From NCBI GenBank assembly GCA_030668755.1, contig DAOVEW010000080.1:1-6154 (forward strand): a DNA stretch of 6,154 bases. Reading direction: 5' to 3'. Of the stretch, positions 1 to 5,636 are shown piece by piece. The DNA is from Bacillota bacterium (lineage in GTDB: Bacteria; Armatimonadota; Hebobacteria; Hebobacterales; Hebobacteraceae). Made by a program: the position numbers and the translations under genes. The notes under the pieces were generated by a model that ran no database searches, was not told where the DNA came from, and was given only the letters and a program-made list of their open reading frames with translations. Every line of letters begins with the position of its first letter. Positions within the stretch are counted from its first letter, which is position 1.

Positions 1-148
1 AGTGCCCAGGACCGTGCAGGTCCGCATACTGGACGGCCCGGGCCTCCTCCCCAGGCGCGTGCTCCTTCAGCCACGCCTCCACCTCTGGAGGCAGGCTGCT
101 GACCGGCACCGGCCCCTCTTCTGTTCGCGGCAGCGTCGGAACCCGCAT
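1..148 (-). CDS. Unrecognised protein, N-terminal part only (continues off the left edge)
   Basis: An open frame starts with ATG at 148-146 on the minus strand and runs to the window edge without a stop, giving about 49 residues beginning MRVPTLPRTEEGPVPVSSLP and continuing with PPEVEAWLKEHAPGEEARAV. An in-frame TAG at 160-158 closes the frame just upstream, so the start must lie within 157-146. A Shine-Dalgarno-like AGGTAGG (163-157) sits 8 bases before this ATG. Third codon positions are mostly G or C, as in the clear genes here, whereas the opposite-strand reading is arginine-rich and looks like an antisense shadow. I do not recognise a family. The piece is hydrophilic with no signal peptide or membrane segment, so a cytosolic product is likely. 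It is divergent from the creatininase-family gene. Confidence 0.6.
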   Translation of the reverse strand, partial: MRVPTLPRTEEGPVPVSSLPPEVEAWLKEHAPGEEARAVQYADLHGPGH

Positions 149-241
149 CAAAGACACCTACCTACGATTCCCATACTGCGCCGCCGCGATGCAATATCCT
201 GCGCCGCTCGAGCACAAGCTCCCACTGGCCCCCTCCTTCCA

Positions 242-267
242 GGCCGGAGCAGGGGCCCGCTCCGGCC
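242..267. other. Perfect 9-bp hairpin in the divergent intergenic region
   Basis: GGCCGGAGC at 242-250 is exactly complementary to GCTCCGGCC at 259-267, with an 8-base loop. Neither side is followed by a T-run, so it is not a typical intrinsic terminator in either direction. It lies about 90 bases before the start of the creatininase-family gene and about 95 bases before the minus-strand gene, so it could fold in the 5' leader of either transcript or be a dispersed palindrome. The rest of the 149-355 gap shows only a weak -10-like AATAAT (274-279) with no matching -35. Confidence 0.5.
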
Positions 268-355
268 AGCCTGAATAATCTCCCGGGTGCAGAGCGACGT
301 CCCGCGCTTGCCCCACTCCGCAAGTTATCAATCGATCGCTCAAGGAGACCTCGCA

Positions 356-1090
356 ATGGTCAACTGGGAAAACACCTTCGACGAGATCAGACAGGCAAGA
401 CCCGAGATCGCCATCCTTCCCATCGGCGCCATCGAGCAGCACAGCTATCACTTGCCCGTCGCCACCGACTACATCGCGGCGCAGACGCTCGCACACCGGG
501 TCGCGGAGCGGCTCGACAATTGCTATCTACTGCCAGCGCTGCCCTATAGCTGCTCCCGCGAGCACTGCGACTTCTTCGGCACCGTCTGGCTCCGCCCGTC
601 CACCCTCGCCGCGATCATCGAGGACCTCGTCGGCGCCCTCCATCACCACGGCATCACCAAGATCGTCCTCCTCGTCGCCCACGGCGGCAACTGGATCGTC
701 AAGCCCACCCTCCGCGAGATCAACCTCGACCGCAAGGGCGTCCACGTCATCTTCACCACCCCCGACGCCTTCACCGTCGAGCAAGGAGAGTTCGCCGAAC
801 TCCACGCCGGCCGCGGCGAGACCTCTCTCATCATGCACCTCCGGCCGGAGTTGGTGAAGATGGATCAGGTCAGGCCCGACTACTCGCCATCCCAAGGCCG
901 CGAGTTCTTCGACTACACCGGCATCGGCCCCGTGAGTCGTCACGGCATATGGGGCGCGCCGAGCAAGGCCACCGCCGAGCAGGGCGAGCAGATTCTCGAA
1001 CAGGCGACCGCGCGCACAGTCGCCTATATCAAAGAGACCTTTGCGGAGATCGAACGGTTGGAGGCGCAGCGGCGCAGCTTAGAGGACTGA
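356..1090 (+). CDS. Creatininase-family metal-dependent amidohydrolase
   Basis: The product has 244 residues, the usual size for the family. The start is ATG at 356, preceded by AAGGAGA (342-348) with 7 bases between; a GTG at 287 in the same frame has no ribosome site and would add residues unlike the family. Family motifs are in order: IGAIEQHSYHLPVATD (residues 23-38) carries the expected metal ligands Glu27, His29 and Asp38; VAHGGN (107-112) carries His109; HAGRGETS (150-157) carries Glu155. These correspond to the dinuclear metal site of the fold. The family includes creatininase, formamide deformylases of archaeal flavin synthesis (ArfB) and the mycofactocin peptidase MftE; all hydrolyse C-N amide bonds. 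Nothing here identifies the substrate: no mycofactocin, flavin or creatine genes are adjacent. No signal peptide is seen, so it should be cytosolic. The usual NGHGGN motif reads VAHGGN. Confidence 0.9.
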   Translation: MVNWENTFDEIRQARPEIAILPIGAIEQHSYHLPVATDYIAAQTLAHRVAERLDNCYLLPALPYSCSREHCDFFGTVWLRPSTLAAIIEDLVGALHHHGITKIVLLVAHGGNWIVKPTLREINLDRKGVHVIFTTPDAFTVEQGEFAELHAGRGETSLIMHLRPELVKMDQVRPDYSPSQGREFFDYTGIGPVSRHGIWGAPSKATAEQGEQILEQATARTVAYIKETFAEIERLEAQRRSLED

Positions 1091-1189
1091 TCCGCCTTCT
1101 GACGTGTATCGCATGCACTGAGGAAGGTCTGCAGCGCGCGTGGCCGCAAAGACACCTGCGGGTATGCGCTGGCGGTCCATGGCCTTCCG

Positions 1190-1198
1190 TGCTATAGT
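1190..1198 (+). promoter_or_regulatory. Candidate extended -10 promoter for the EamA-type transporter gene
   Basis: TGCTATAGT matches the extended -10 consensus TGnTATAAT at all but one position and lies 45 bases before the transporter ATG. The -35 position 17 bases upstream (TGGCGG, 1170-1175) is a poor match, which is tolerated by extended -10 promoters. The rest of the 1091-1242 gap shows no strong terminator for the upstream gene. Sigma factor preferences of this organism are unknown, so this is a prediction. Confidence 0.4.
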
Positions 1199-1242
1199 CG
1201 GCCATCTTTCCGAATCAGCGTCCAGCCTTCGCGGAGGATAAT

Positions 1243-1677
1243 ATGACTCCCTTCCTGTACGCCATCGCCGCCGGCCTCGTGATGGCCACCGGCTCCATCG
1301 TCGAGAAGCTCGGCCTCACCACCGTCCAGCCCTATGCCGGTCTCTTCGTCCGCACCGGCGCCGTACTGCTCTTCCTGGGCATCTCTCTTGCGCCCCTTCG
1401 CGGCTACGCCGACTGGAGCGGCTTCACCCCGAGCGCCATCATCTTCCTGGCGCTCGGCGGCCTCCTCGCCGGGCTCATCGCCCACTTCCTCTACTGGCAG
1501 AGCCTAAAGGCCACCAGCCCCGACTACGTCGTCCCCATCATGGTCGGCGCCAACCAGGTCGGGGTTATCCTCCTCAGCCTCGGCATCCTCCGCGCCCGCG
1601 TCTCCCTCGGCCAGGTCTCCGGCATCGCCCTCATCATCCTTGGCATAGCTTGCGTCCAGCTCCTGAAGCCAAGGTGA
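1243..1677 (+). CDS. Half-size EamA/DMT-superfamily membrane transporter
   Basis: The product has 144 residues. The start ATG follows GGAGG (1233-1237) by 5 bases. Almost the entire chain is membrane-spanning: hydrophobic segments at about residues 3-20, 31-51, 63-86, 95-116 and 120-141, with short polar loops and a cytosolic-type end (LLKPR). The last segment, SGIALIILGIACVQLL, resembles the closing helix of an EamA domain. Most EamA transporters have about 300 residues and two such domains; this one has a single domain, closer in size to small multidrug transporters, so it would have to pair with itself or a partner. The substrate cannot be told from sequence. Glu21 in the first helix (SIVEKLG) is a buried charge that could matter for proton coupling, as Glu14 does in EmrE, but this is an analogy only. 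The gene stands 152 bases after the hydrolase with its own promoter candidate. Confidence 0.8.
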   Translation: MTPFLYAIAAGLVMATGSIVEKLGLTTVQPYAGLFVRTGAVLLFLGISLAPLRGYADWSGFTPSAIIFLALGGLLAGLIAHFLYWQSLKATSPDYVVPIMVGANQVGVILLSLGILRARVSLGQVSGIALIILGIACVQLLKPR

Positions 1678-1740
1678 CCTTCCTCCGGGCGACACTTAGT
1701 TGCTACGCTACTCCTACTGCCGAACTGGCTAGCCGCTTTC

Positions 1741-1774
1741 CCCGTAGGAGGGACATTCTTGTCCCGACCGCGCC
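1741..1774 (+). repeat. Dispersed palindromic repeat, copy 1
   Basis: A 34-base unit that recurs at 5379-5412 with 31 of 34 identical positions and the same orientation. Its core GGGACATTCTTGTCCC (1750-1765) is an inverted repeat: a 6-bp stem with a TTCT loop. It lies 63 bases after the transporter stop codon. No T-run follows, so terminator function is doubtful. It codes for nothing recognisable. Confidence 0.75.
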
Positions 1775-1791
1775 CCCCACCCCCAACCCAA

Positions 1792-1830
1792 CTGTCATTC
1801 CGACTCCGCCTCTGGCAGGCGAAGAATCTC
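1792..1830 (+). repeat. Dispersed repeat of the 'TGTCATTCCGA…GCGAAGAATCT' type
   Basis: The segment opens CTGTCATTCCGA and closes GGCGAAGAATCTC, the two conserved ends of an intergenic repeat I have seen in very many unrelated bacterial genomes, where its reverse complement is often mis-translated as HSERSEES. The middle here is CGCCT-CTGGC-AGGCG (1807-1821), a small hairpin. Recognition is from memory of the pattern; no search was done. Confidence 0.55.
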
Positions 1831-1847
1831 GCCGTTGCCTAGGCCTC

Positions 1848-1869
1848 TCCTGAGCCTCTCGAAGGGACC
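1848..1869 (+). repeat. Dispersed repeat of the 'CCTGAGCCTGTCGAAGG' type
   Basis: CCTGAGCCTCTCGAAGGG differs by one base from the widespread intergenic element CCTGAGCCTGTCGAAGGG. It sits only 18 bases after the previous repeat and 74 after copy 1 of the palindromic repeat, making a cluster of three unrelated repeats in about 130 bases. Recognition is from memory of the pattern. Confidence 0.55.
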
Positions 1870-1886
1870 GTGTGTCCTGCCCGTCT

Positions 1887-1908
1887 TGGTGGAGGAAATT
1901 CCCCACCA
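1887..1908 (+). promoter_or_regulatory. Stem-loop in the leader of the surface-protein gene
   Basis: TGGTGG (1887-1892) pairs with CCACCA (1903-1908) and, past one bulged A (1893), GGA (1894-1896) pairs with TCC (1900-1902) around a three-base loop. The stem buries a GGAGG that could otherwise act as a ribosome site, but no start codon follows it at a useful distance. The function is unknown. Confidence 0.4.
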
Positions 1909-1967
1909 CACCGCGCGCGACAGGAGGACCCTCAGCCCCCGCGCCGAAATCAAAGACCACAAGAGGG

Positions 1968-2020
1968 GGGACGAGGTGCCGATTCGCGTTGGGGCTCGTC
2001 CTGACGGGCACCGCCGTCCC
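1968..2020 (+). promoter_or_regulatory. Leader segment with competing base-pairings before the surface-protein start
   Basis: Several exact complements overlap: GGACGAG (1969-1975) with CTCGTCC (1995-2001); GGTGCC (1975-1980) with GGCACC (2007-2012); GACGG (2003-2007) with CCGTC (2014-2018); and GGGAC (1968-1972) with GTCCC (2016-2020). The first two cannot nest, so they form either a pseudoknot or alternatives. The segment ends 12 bases before the AGGAGG ribosome site (2032-2037). It matches no riboswitch class that I can recognise; in such GC-rich DNA some complementarity is expected by chance. An 11-base direct repeat, GCGACAGGAGG, occurs at 1917-1927 and again at 2027-2037 over the ribosome site. 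I see no promoter in 1870-2043. Confidence 0.3.
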
Positions 2021-2043
2021 GATCAAGCGACAGGAGGCCGACC

Positions 2044-5000
2044 ATGCGTGCAGTGCTACGTCGTTGGGCAGGACTTGTGGCTAGGCCCTTTGGGCCGCCA
2101 CCCCGGCCCGCCAAAGGCGGGCTTAGGGGCCTCCTGCCACTTCTCTCCCTCACCGCCCTCCTCTGCCTCTCCTGCGTGCTCTCTGGCCCCGCCGCCGCAC
2201 AAGCGGAAAGCCTGGCCTTCTCTCAGTTTATGATCTCTCTCGAATACGGGGTGAATCCAGACGGTGAACCCGGATGGGGCGAGGGGGTCATGGCGACCGT
2301 CTTCGATCCCAAGGGCGGGGATAACATCTCTCGCTTGCGCATCGTAACCCCTGCGGATGAACTCTACGAAAAGACGCCTCCGCCCGTACCTGCAGAGTGG
2401 TGGAATGTGGACGGCAACTATGCCCACGTCATGTGGTGGGGCGGGTCGCGGTCATCACCTCCCCAGTTCGGTTCCTATCAACTAACGGCCTGGAACCTCG
2501 ACGGCGAGTCTGTCACCGTTGTCAGCCAGGCGGCAGAGTACATGTCCGACTGCGTCCCGACTATCACCCGGCCGACCAACGGCGCGGTCCTGACCGATAC
2601 GCAACCGATCTTCTCTTGGGAGCCGTGTCTTGAGGCATCGCCAGATCCGCTGTCCGGGTTTCTCATCGAGGTCCTCGGGCCCACTGATGAGTGGGTTCCG
2701 AGTACGGATTCTGTTTGGCGCAGAGGCCGGAACCCAGATCAACTGAGCGTTCGCTTCAATGATGACGGCACCGCTGGTGTGCCGGAACTCACTCCCGGCA
2801 CCGCATATGGGCTCTACGTCTTCCAATTTAACGACCTTTTGATAGACCCGGGGGGCGGAGGCACCCCTGAGGAATCGTTTCGAACAGCCAGCATCCGGTC
2901 CCTCTCCTTCACCATCTCCTCCTCCTCCCTCACCAGCTTCGAGGGGGAGCGGTATCCGTGGGCCGGGTTTGCCGCGGGCCCGGACGAGGCCGCCATCTGG
3001 CGCCAGCCCTTCACCCCCGAGGGCGCGCACTCCGCCACCTTCGCCATGCAGGGGGAAGCTGACGGCGAGGCCATCACCGGCCTCAAGCTCGACCTCCCCG
3101 TCGGCCCCACCCAGCCCGCCGGATGCAGCCTTCGCTCCTGGGCCTATGTCCCCGAGTGGACCGGCAGCGACTCATCCTGCTTCTTCGGCTTCACCCTCTC
3201 CGACGACTACCCCGATTCCACCACCGGCTGGTCCCAGGCCATCGGCTGGGAGGCCCTTTCCGCCACCCAGAGCAATCTCCAGCTCGGCGGCTCCTCCCTG
3301 CCCCTCTCCTTCGGCCTCCCCGCGGCCGGCTGGCATCTGGTCCGCGTAAACTACCACCGCGGCGCCGACTCGCTCCGCGTCTGGCTCGACGGTGTGCTGG
3401 TGGCCGACGAAGTTGACATCGGCGCCGCTGGCCAGGCCCCCCGCTATGCGGTGGTCGGCGCGCTCGGCCAGAGCGCAGCCGCCCAGCAATCCATCCGCTT
3501 CGACGATGTCTCCATCACCCCCATGCTTGACATCGAGTGGCCCGAGGACACCCACCTCTTCGGCCGCGTCCAGGGATTGGAGCAGGTGGTGGAGGGCCAG
3601 CAGTACAGCTATGAAATCCGCTACGGCAACGGCTACGCCGTCCTGGGCACCGACCCTCTCACAGAAGAGCAGGCTCAGGCTATGTACGTCGGCGTCACCT
3701 TGCCCCCCGGCTACTCTTATGTCAGCGCCGACCCACTGCCTGAGCGCGTAGTCAATGAAACCGTCGTCTGGGAGCAGCTCATCCCGGCCTTCGGCCAGCA
3801 CGGCAGCATCCACCTTGAAGCTCAGGTGCCGGCCGACGTGGCCGCGGCCACCACCGAGACGCTCTACCTCTGGGCCACGGATGATCCCGGGGCCGCCGCC
3901 GCCAATCCCCCCAACCCTCCCAACTGGACCTCGCCCCATAATGCCACCTGGGGCTGGCCACAGGATGTCTTGCCCCAGGCCATCTTCCTCGCCGAGGACG
4001 TTCTTCCCGACCTCTGGGTGCGCAAGGATGGCCCCCGCTACGCCTCCCCCGGTGACACCGTTAACTACGCCATCACCGTCGGCAACCGCGGTCTCGCCCC
4101 GGCCGCCAACGTGGTGGTGCGCGACCTGCTGCCGGAACTCCTTGGCGGTGATGATTTGCTCCTCGGGGAGATCGCCCAGCTCGATCCCGGCGATACCTGG
4201 CGCGGCGTAATAGATGACAGAGAGCTGCCCTGGGGTGTGGCCCATGGCACCTTGCTCCTCAACCTCGCCTACCTCCCCTCCGCCCCCGCCGAGGTCAACC
4301 TCGACAACAACGAGTCACTGTATGAGACCACCGTGCTGGCCGCCCATGACCCGAACCAGATCTCCGTCTCGCCTGAGGGAGAGGTGGCCCTCGGCGGCAC
4401 CCTCACCTACACCATCGAGTGCGAGAACACGGGAGCCGGCACCGCCTACGGCGTCTATGCCACCATGGACCTCGATCCCTCCTTGGACGACTACACCCTG
4501 GTCTTGCCGAGAGGGATCGCTTATGATCCCCTCAGCCGCACCGTGGTGTGGGACATCGGTACTCTACCCTCGGGCGCAGGCTCCAGCATGTCGTTCACTG
4601 TCGAGGTCGCAGCCGACGCCCCTGCCGCCGAACCCATCGTCGGACAAGCTGTCATCTACTTCCCGAGCGTGCCTGAGGTGACCCCCACCAACATCGTCGT
4701 CAACTGGCTCGCCAGTCTCTTCTCCGACGTGCCGCACGATCATTGGGCCTACTCCGAGATCATGGCTTGCGCGGCCGCCGGCATTGTGGCCGGCTACCCC
4801 GACGGAAGCTACCAGCCCGGGTTCGACGTCACCCGCGCCCAGATGGCAGTCTTCATCGCCCGCGCCATCGCCACCCCCGCCGGCGAGGAGGGGGTGCAAG
4901 CCTGGGAGGCCCCCGACACGCCCACCTTCCCGGATGTTGCAGATTACTTCTGGTGCTACAAGCATGTGGAGATGCTCTGTGAGAAGGGCATCGTCGAGGG

Positions 5001-5298
5001 GTATCCCGACGGCTTCTACCGGCCGGCGACCTGGGTGAGCCGAGACCAGATGGCGGTGTACATGGCGCGTGCCGTGGCCGACCCGGTTGGCGAAGAGGGC
5101 CTGGAGGGATACACCCCGCCGGCCGAGGCGAGCTTCCTGGACGCGAACGCCGAGCACTGGGCCTACAAGCACATCGAATACTGCGCCGAGAACTCAATCG
5201 TCGCCGGCTACGCGGACGGCTTCTACCGCCCCTCCAAACTCGTCACCCGCGACCAGATGGCCGTCTACATCGCGAGGGCATTTCAGCTCCCGATATAG
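2044..5298 (+). CDS. Secreted multidomain surface protein with three C-terminal SLH domains
   Basis: The product has 1084 residues. ATG at 2044 follows AGGAGG (2032-2037) by 6 bases. Residues 1-54 form a long signal peptide: a basic n-region (1-30), a hydrophobic stretch (30-47, LLPLLSLTALLCLSCVL) and a likely cleavage after AQA54. Then come: a region of unclear type (55-165); an Fn3-like part (about 172-285, with FSWEP and LTPGTAYGLYVF); a LamG/concanavalin-like part (about 320-493, with WHLVRVNY, LRVWLDGVLVAD and FDDVSI); three DUF11/CARDB-like repeats (about 496-620, 656-766 and 769-890, the last opening with the family phrase DPNQISVSPEG); and SLH domains at 893-942, 962-1011 and 1031-1080. 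SLH domains bind secondary cell-wall polymers or similar glycans, so the protein probably displays its beta-rich N-terminal part outside the cell. No catalytic motif is visible. Its ligand or structural role is unknown. A strong terminator follows 24 bases after the stop. Confidence 0.92.
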   Translation: MRAVLRRWAGLVARPFGPPPRPAKGGLRGLLPLLSLTALLCLSCVLSGPAAAQAESLAFSQFMISLEYGVNPDGEPGWGEGVMATVFDPKGGDNISRLRIVTPADELYEKTPPPVPAEWWNVDGNYAHVMWWGGSRSSPPQFGSYQLTAWNLDGESVTVVSQAAEYMSDCVPTITRPTNGAVLTDTQPIFSWEPCLEASPDPLSGFLIEVLGPTDEWVPSTDSVWRRGRNPDQLSVRFNDDGTAGVPELTPGTAYGLYVFQFNDLLIDPGGGGTPEESFRTASIRSLSFTISSSSLTSFEGERYPWAGFAAGPDEAAIWRQPFTPEGAHSATFAMQGEADGEAITGLKLDLPVGPTQPAGCSLRSWAYVPEWTGSDSSCFFGFTLSDDYPDSTTGWSQAIGWEALSATQSNLQLGGSSLPLSFGLPAAGWHLVRVNYHRGADSLRVWLDGVLVADEVDIGAAGQAPRYAVVGALGQSAAAQQSIRFDDVSITPMLDIEWPEDTHLFGRVQGLEQVVEGQQYSYEIRYGNGYAVLGTDPLTEEQAQAMYVGVTLPPGYSYVSADPLPERVVNETVVWEQLIPAFGQHGSIHLEAQVPADVAAATTETLYLWATDDPGAAAANPPNPPNWTSPHNATWGWPQDVLPQAIFLAEDVLPDLWVRKDGPRYASPGDTVNYAITVGNRGLAPAANVVVRDLLPELLGGDDLLLGEIAQLDPGDTWRGVIDDRELPWGVAHGTLLLNLAYLPSAPAEVNLDNNESLYETTVLAAHDPNQISVSPEGEVALGGTLTYTIECENTGAGTAYGVYATMDLDPSLDDYTLVLPRGIAYDPLSRTVVWDIGTLPSGAGSSMSFTVEVAADAPAAEPIVGQAVIYFPSVPEVTPTNIVVNWLASLFSDVPHDHWAYSEIMACAAAGIVAGYPDGSYQPGFDVTRAQMAVFIARAIATPAGEEGVQAWEAPDTPTFPDVADYFWCYKHVEMLCEKGIVEGYPDGFYRPATWVSRDQMAVYMARAVADPVGEEGLEGYTPPAEASFLDANAEHWAYKHIEYCAENSIVAGYADGFYRPSKLVTRDQMAVYIARAFQLPI
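2083..2132 (+). repeat. Palindromes read in frame within the signal-peptide n-region
   Basis: Two perfect hairpins lie side by side inside the coding sequence: GGCCC-TTT-GGGCC (2084-2096) and GCCCGCC-AAA-GGCGGGC (2106-2122). AGGCCC at 2083-2088 also pairs with GGGCCT at 2127-2132, closing the whole segment. It encodes roughly residues 14-30 (RPFGPPPRPAKGGLRGL), a proline/glycine/arginine-rich insert between the start and the hydrophobic core. This looks like a REP-type palindromic unit placed in a coding region. Confidence 0.5.
4720..5283 (+). repeat. Three tandem SLH-domain coding units, 207-base period
   Basis: The units start at 4720, 4927 and 5134, exactly 207 bases (69 residues) apart: 50 residues of SLH domain plus a 19-residue linker each time. 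Both linkers share the pattern P.GEEG. Each domain opens with F.D and carries GY.DG.Y.P followed by TRAQMAVFIARA, SRDQMAVYMARA or TRDQMAVYIARA. The repeats are clear at protein level but diverged in DNA, so the duplication is old. Confidence 0.9.
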
Positions 5299-5321
5299 CC
5301 CCTGATCGGCAGCAGAATAGC

Positions 5322-5354
5322 AAGCCGCGGGCCCCACCACGGGCCCGCGGCTTT
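5322..5354 (+). terminator. Intrinsic terminator of the surface-protein gene
   Basis: A perfect 13-bp stem (5322-5334 with 5341-5353) closes a 6-base loop (CACCAC) and runs into TTTCCCTTC. It starts 24 bases after the stop codon at 5296-5298. On the minus strand the stem is followed by a partly T-rich stretch (TTGCTATTC), so it might also stop transcripts arriving from the convergent rhomboid gene. Confidence 0.85.
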
Positions 5355-5378
5355 CCCTTCGCCACCGGGTCCCTCCCT

Positions 5379-5412
5379 CCCGTGGCAGGGACATTCTTGT
5401 CCCAACCGCGCC
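5379..5412 (+). repeat. Dispersed palindromic repeat, copy 2
   Basis: This matches the unit at 1741-1774 at 31 of 34 positions. The inverted-repeat core GGGACATTCTTGTCCC (5388-5403) is identical in the two copies; the differences lie outside it. As with copy 1, it lies shortly after a plus-strand gene and in the same orientation. The aldo/keto-reductase-like remnant begins within a few bases of its right end. Confidence 0.75.
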
Positions 5413-5413
5413 T

Positions 5414-5533
5414 CCGTCCTTCTCCGTATTTCCCATCATCGGCGCCTCCAACCCCGACCACGCTCGCGAGGCGCTTGGCGCGGCCGGCATCGCGCTCGCG
5501 AAAGACGACCGCGCCTCTCTCTTGCACCGATGA
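5414..5533 (+). pseudogene. Remnant of an aldo/keto reductase gene, C-terminal end only
   Basis: In the frame ending at TGA 5531-5533 the sequence reads PSFSVFPIIGASNPDHAREA and then LGAAGIALAKDDRASLLHR. The pattern FPIIGASNP-x-H-x-x-EAL-x-A is what I expect near the C-terminus of NADPH-dependent aldo/keto reductases, where this loop and helix contribute to the coenzyme site and are followed by a helix with acidic residues. Codons have the G/C-rich third positions of a real gene. Upstream, in the same frame, the reading passes straight into the palindromic repeat and shows no further enzyme, start codon or ribosome site, so about 90% of the gene is missing. No catalytic Tyr, Lys or His is present and no function is expected. 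Assignment is from a short segment and could be wrong. Confidence 0.45.
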
Positions 5534-5636
5534 GCCTGCTCTCTAGCCTATTAGACGATTGCTGCATATCGAGATATCATACGACTACTCTACATAGAAA
5601 TGGTTGCCTGTTCACCCGTAAGGCCTACGCGCCGCG
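5534..5636. other. AT-richer gene-free stretch
   Basis: This part is noticeably less GC-rich than the rest and has no supported gene. It includes an inverted repeat ATATC-GA-GATAT (5566-5577). A plus-strand ATG frame opening at 5530 has no ribosome site and translates into a serine/arginine-rich chain antisense to the rhomboid gene, so I do not accept it. No convincing promoter is seen. Confidence 0.4.

Noticed and set aside
2..274. Plus-strand frame of 90 codons at the left edge
   Set aside because: Arginine-rich product, no ribosome site and no family resemblance; the minus-strand frame over 1-148 has proper codon style and a start signal.
1741..1774. Repeat copy 1 as the intrinsic terminator of the transporter gene
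   Set aside because: The stem has only 6 bp and is followed by GACCGCGCC, with no T-run.
3172..4245. Long antisense frame (357 codons) inside the surface-protein gene
   Set aside because: An expected by-product of high third-position G/C; the glycine/valine/aspartate-rich product has no domain, and the plus-strand gene is certain.
5551..5580. Promoter made of TTAGAC and TATCAT in the AT-richer stretch
   Set aside because: The -35 box matches poorly, and no plus-strand gene lies downstream.
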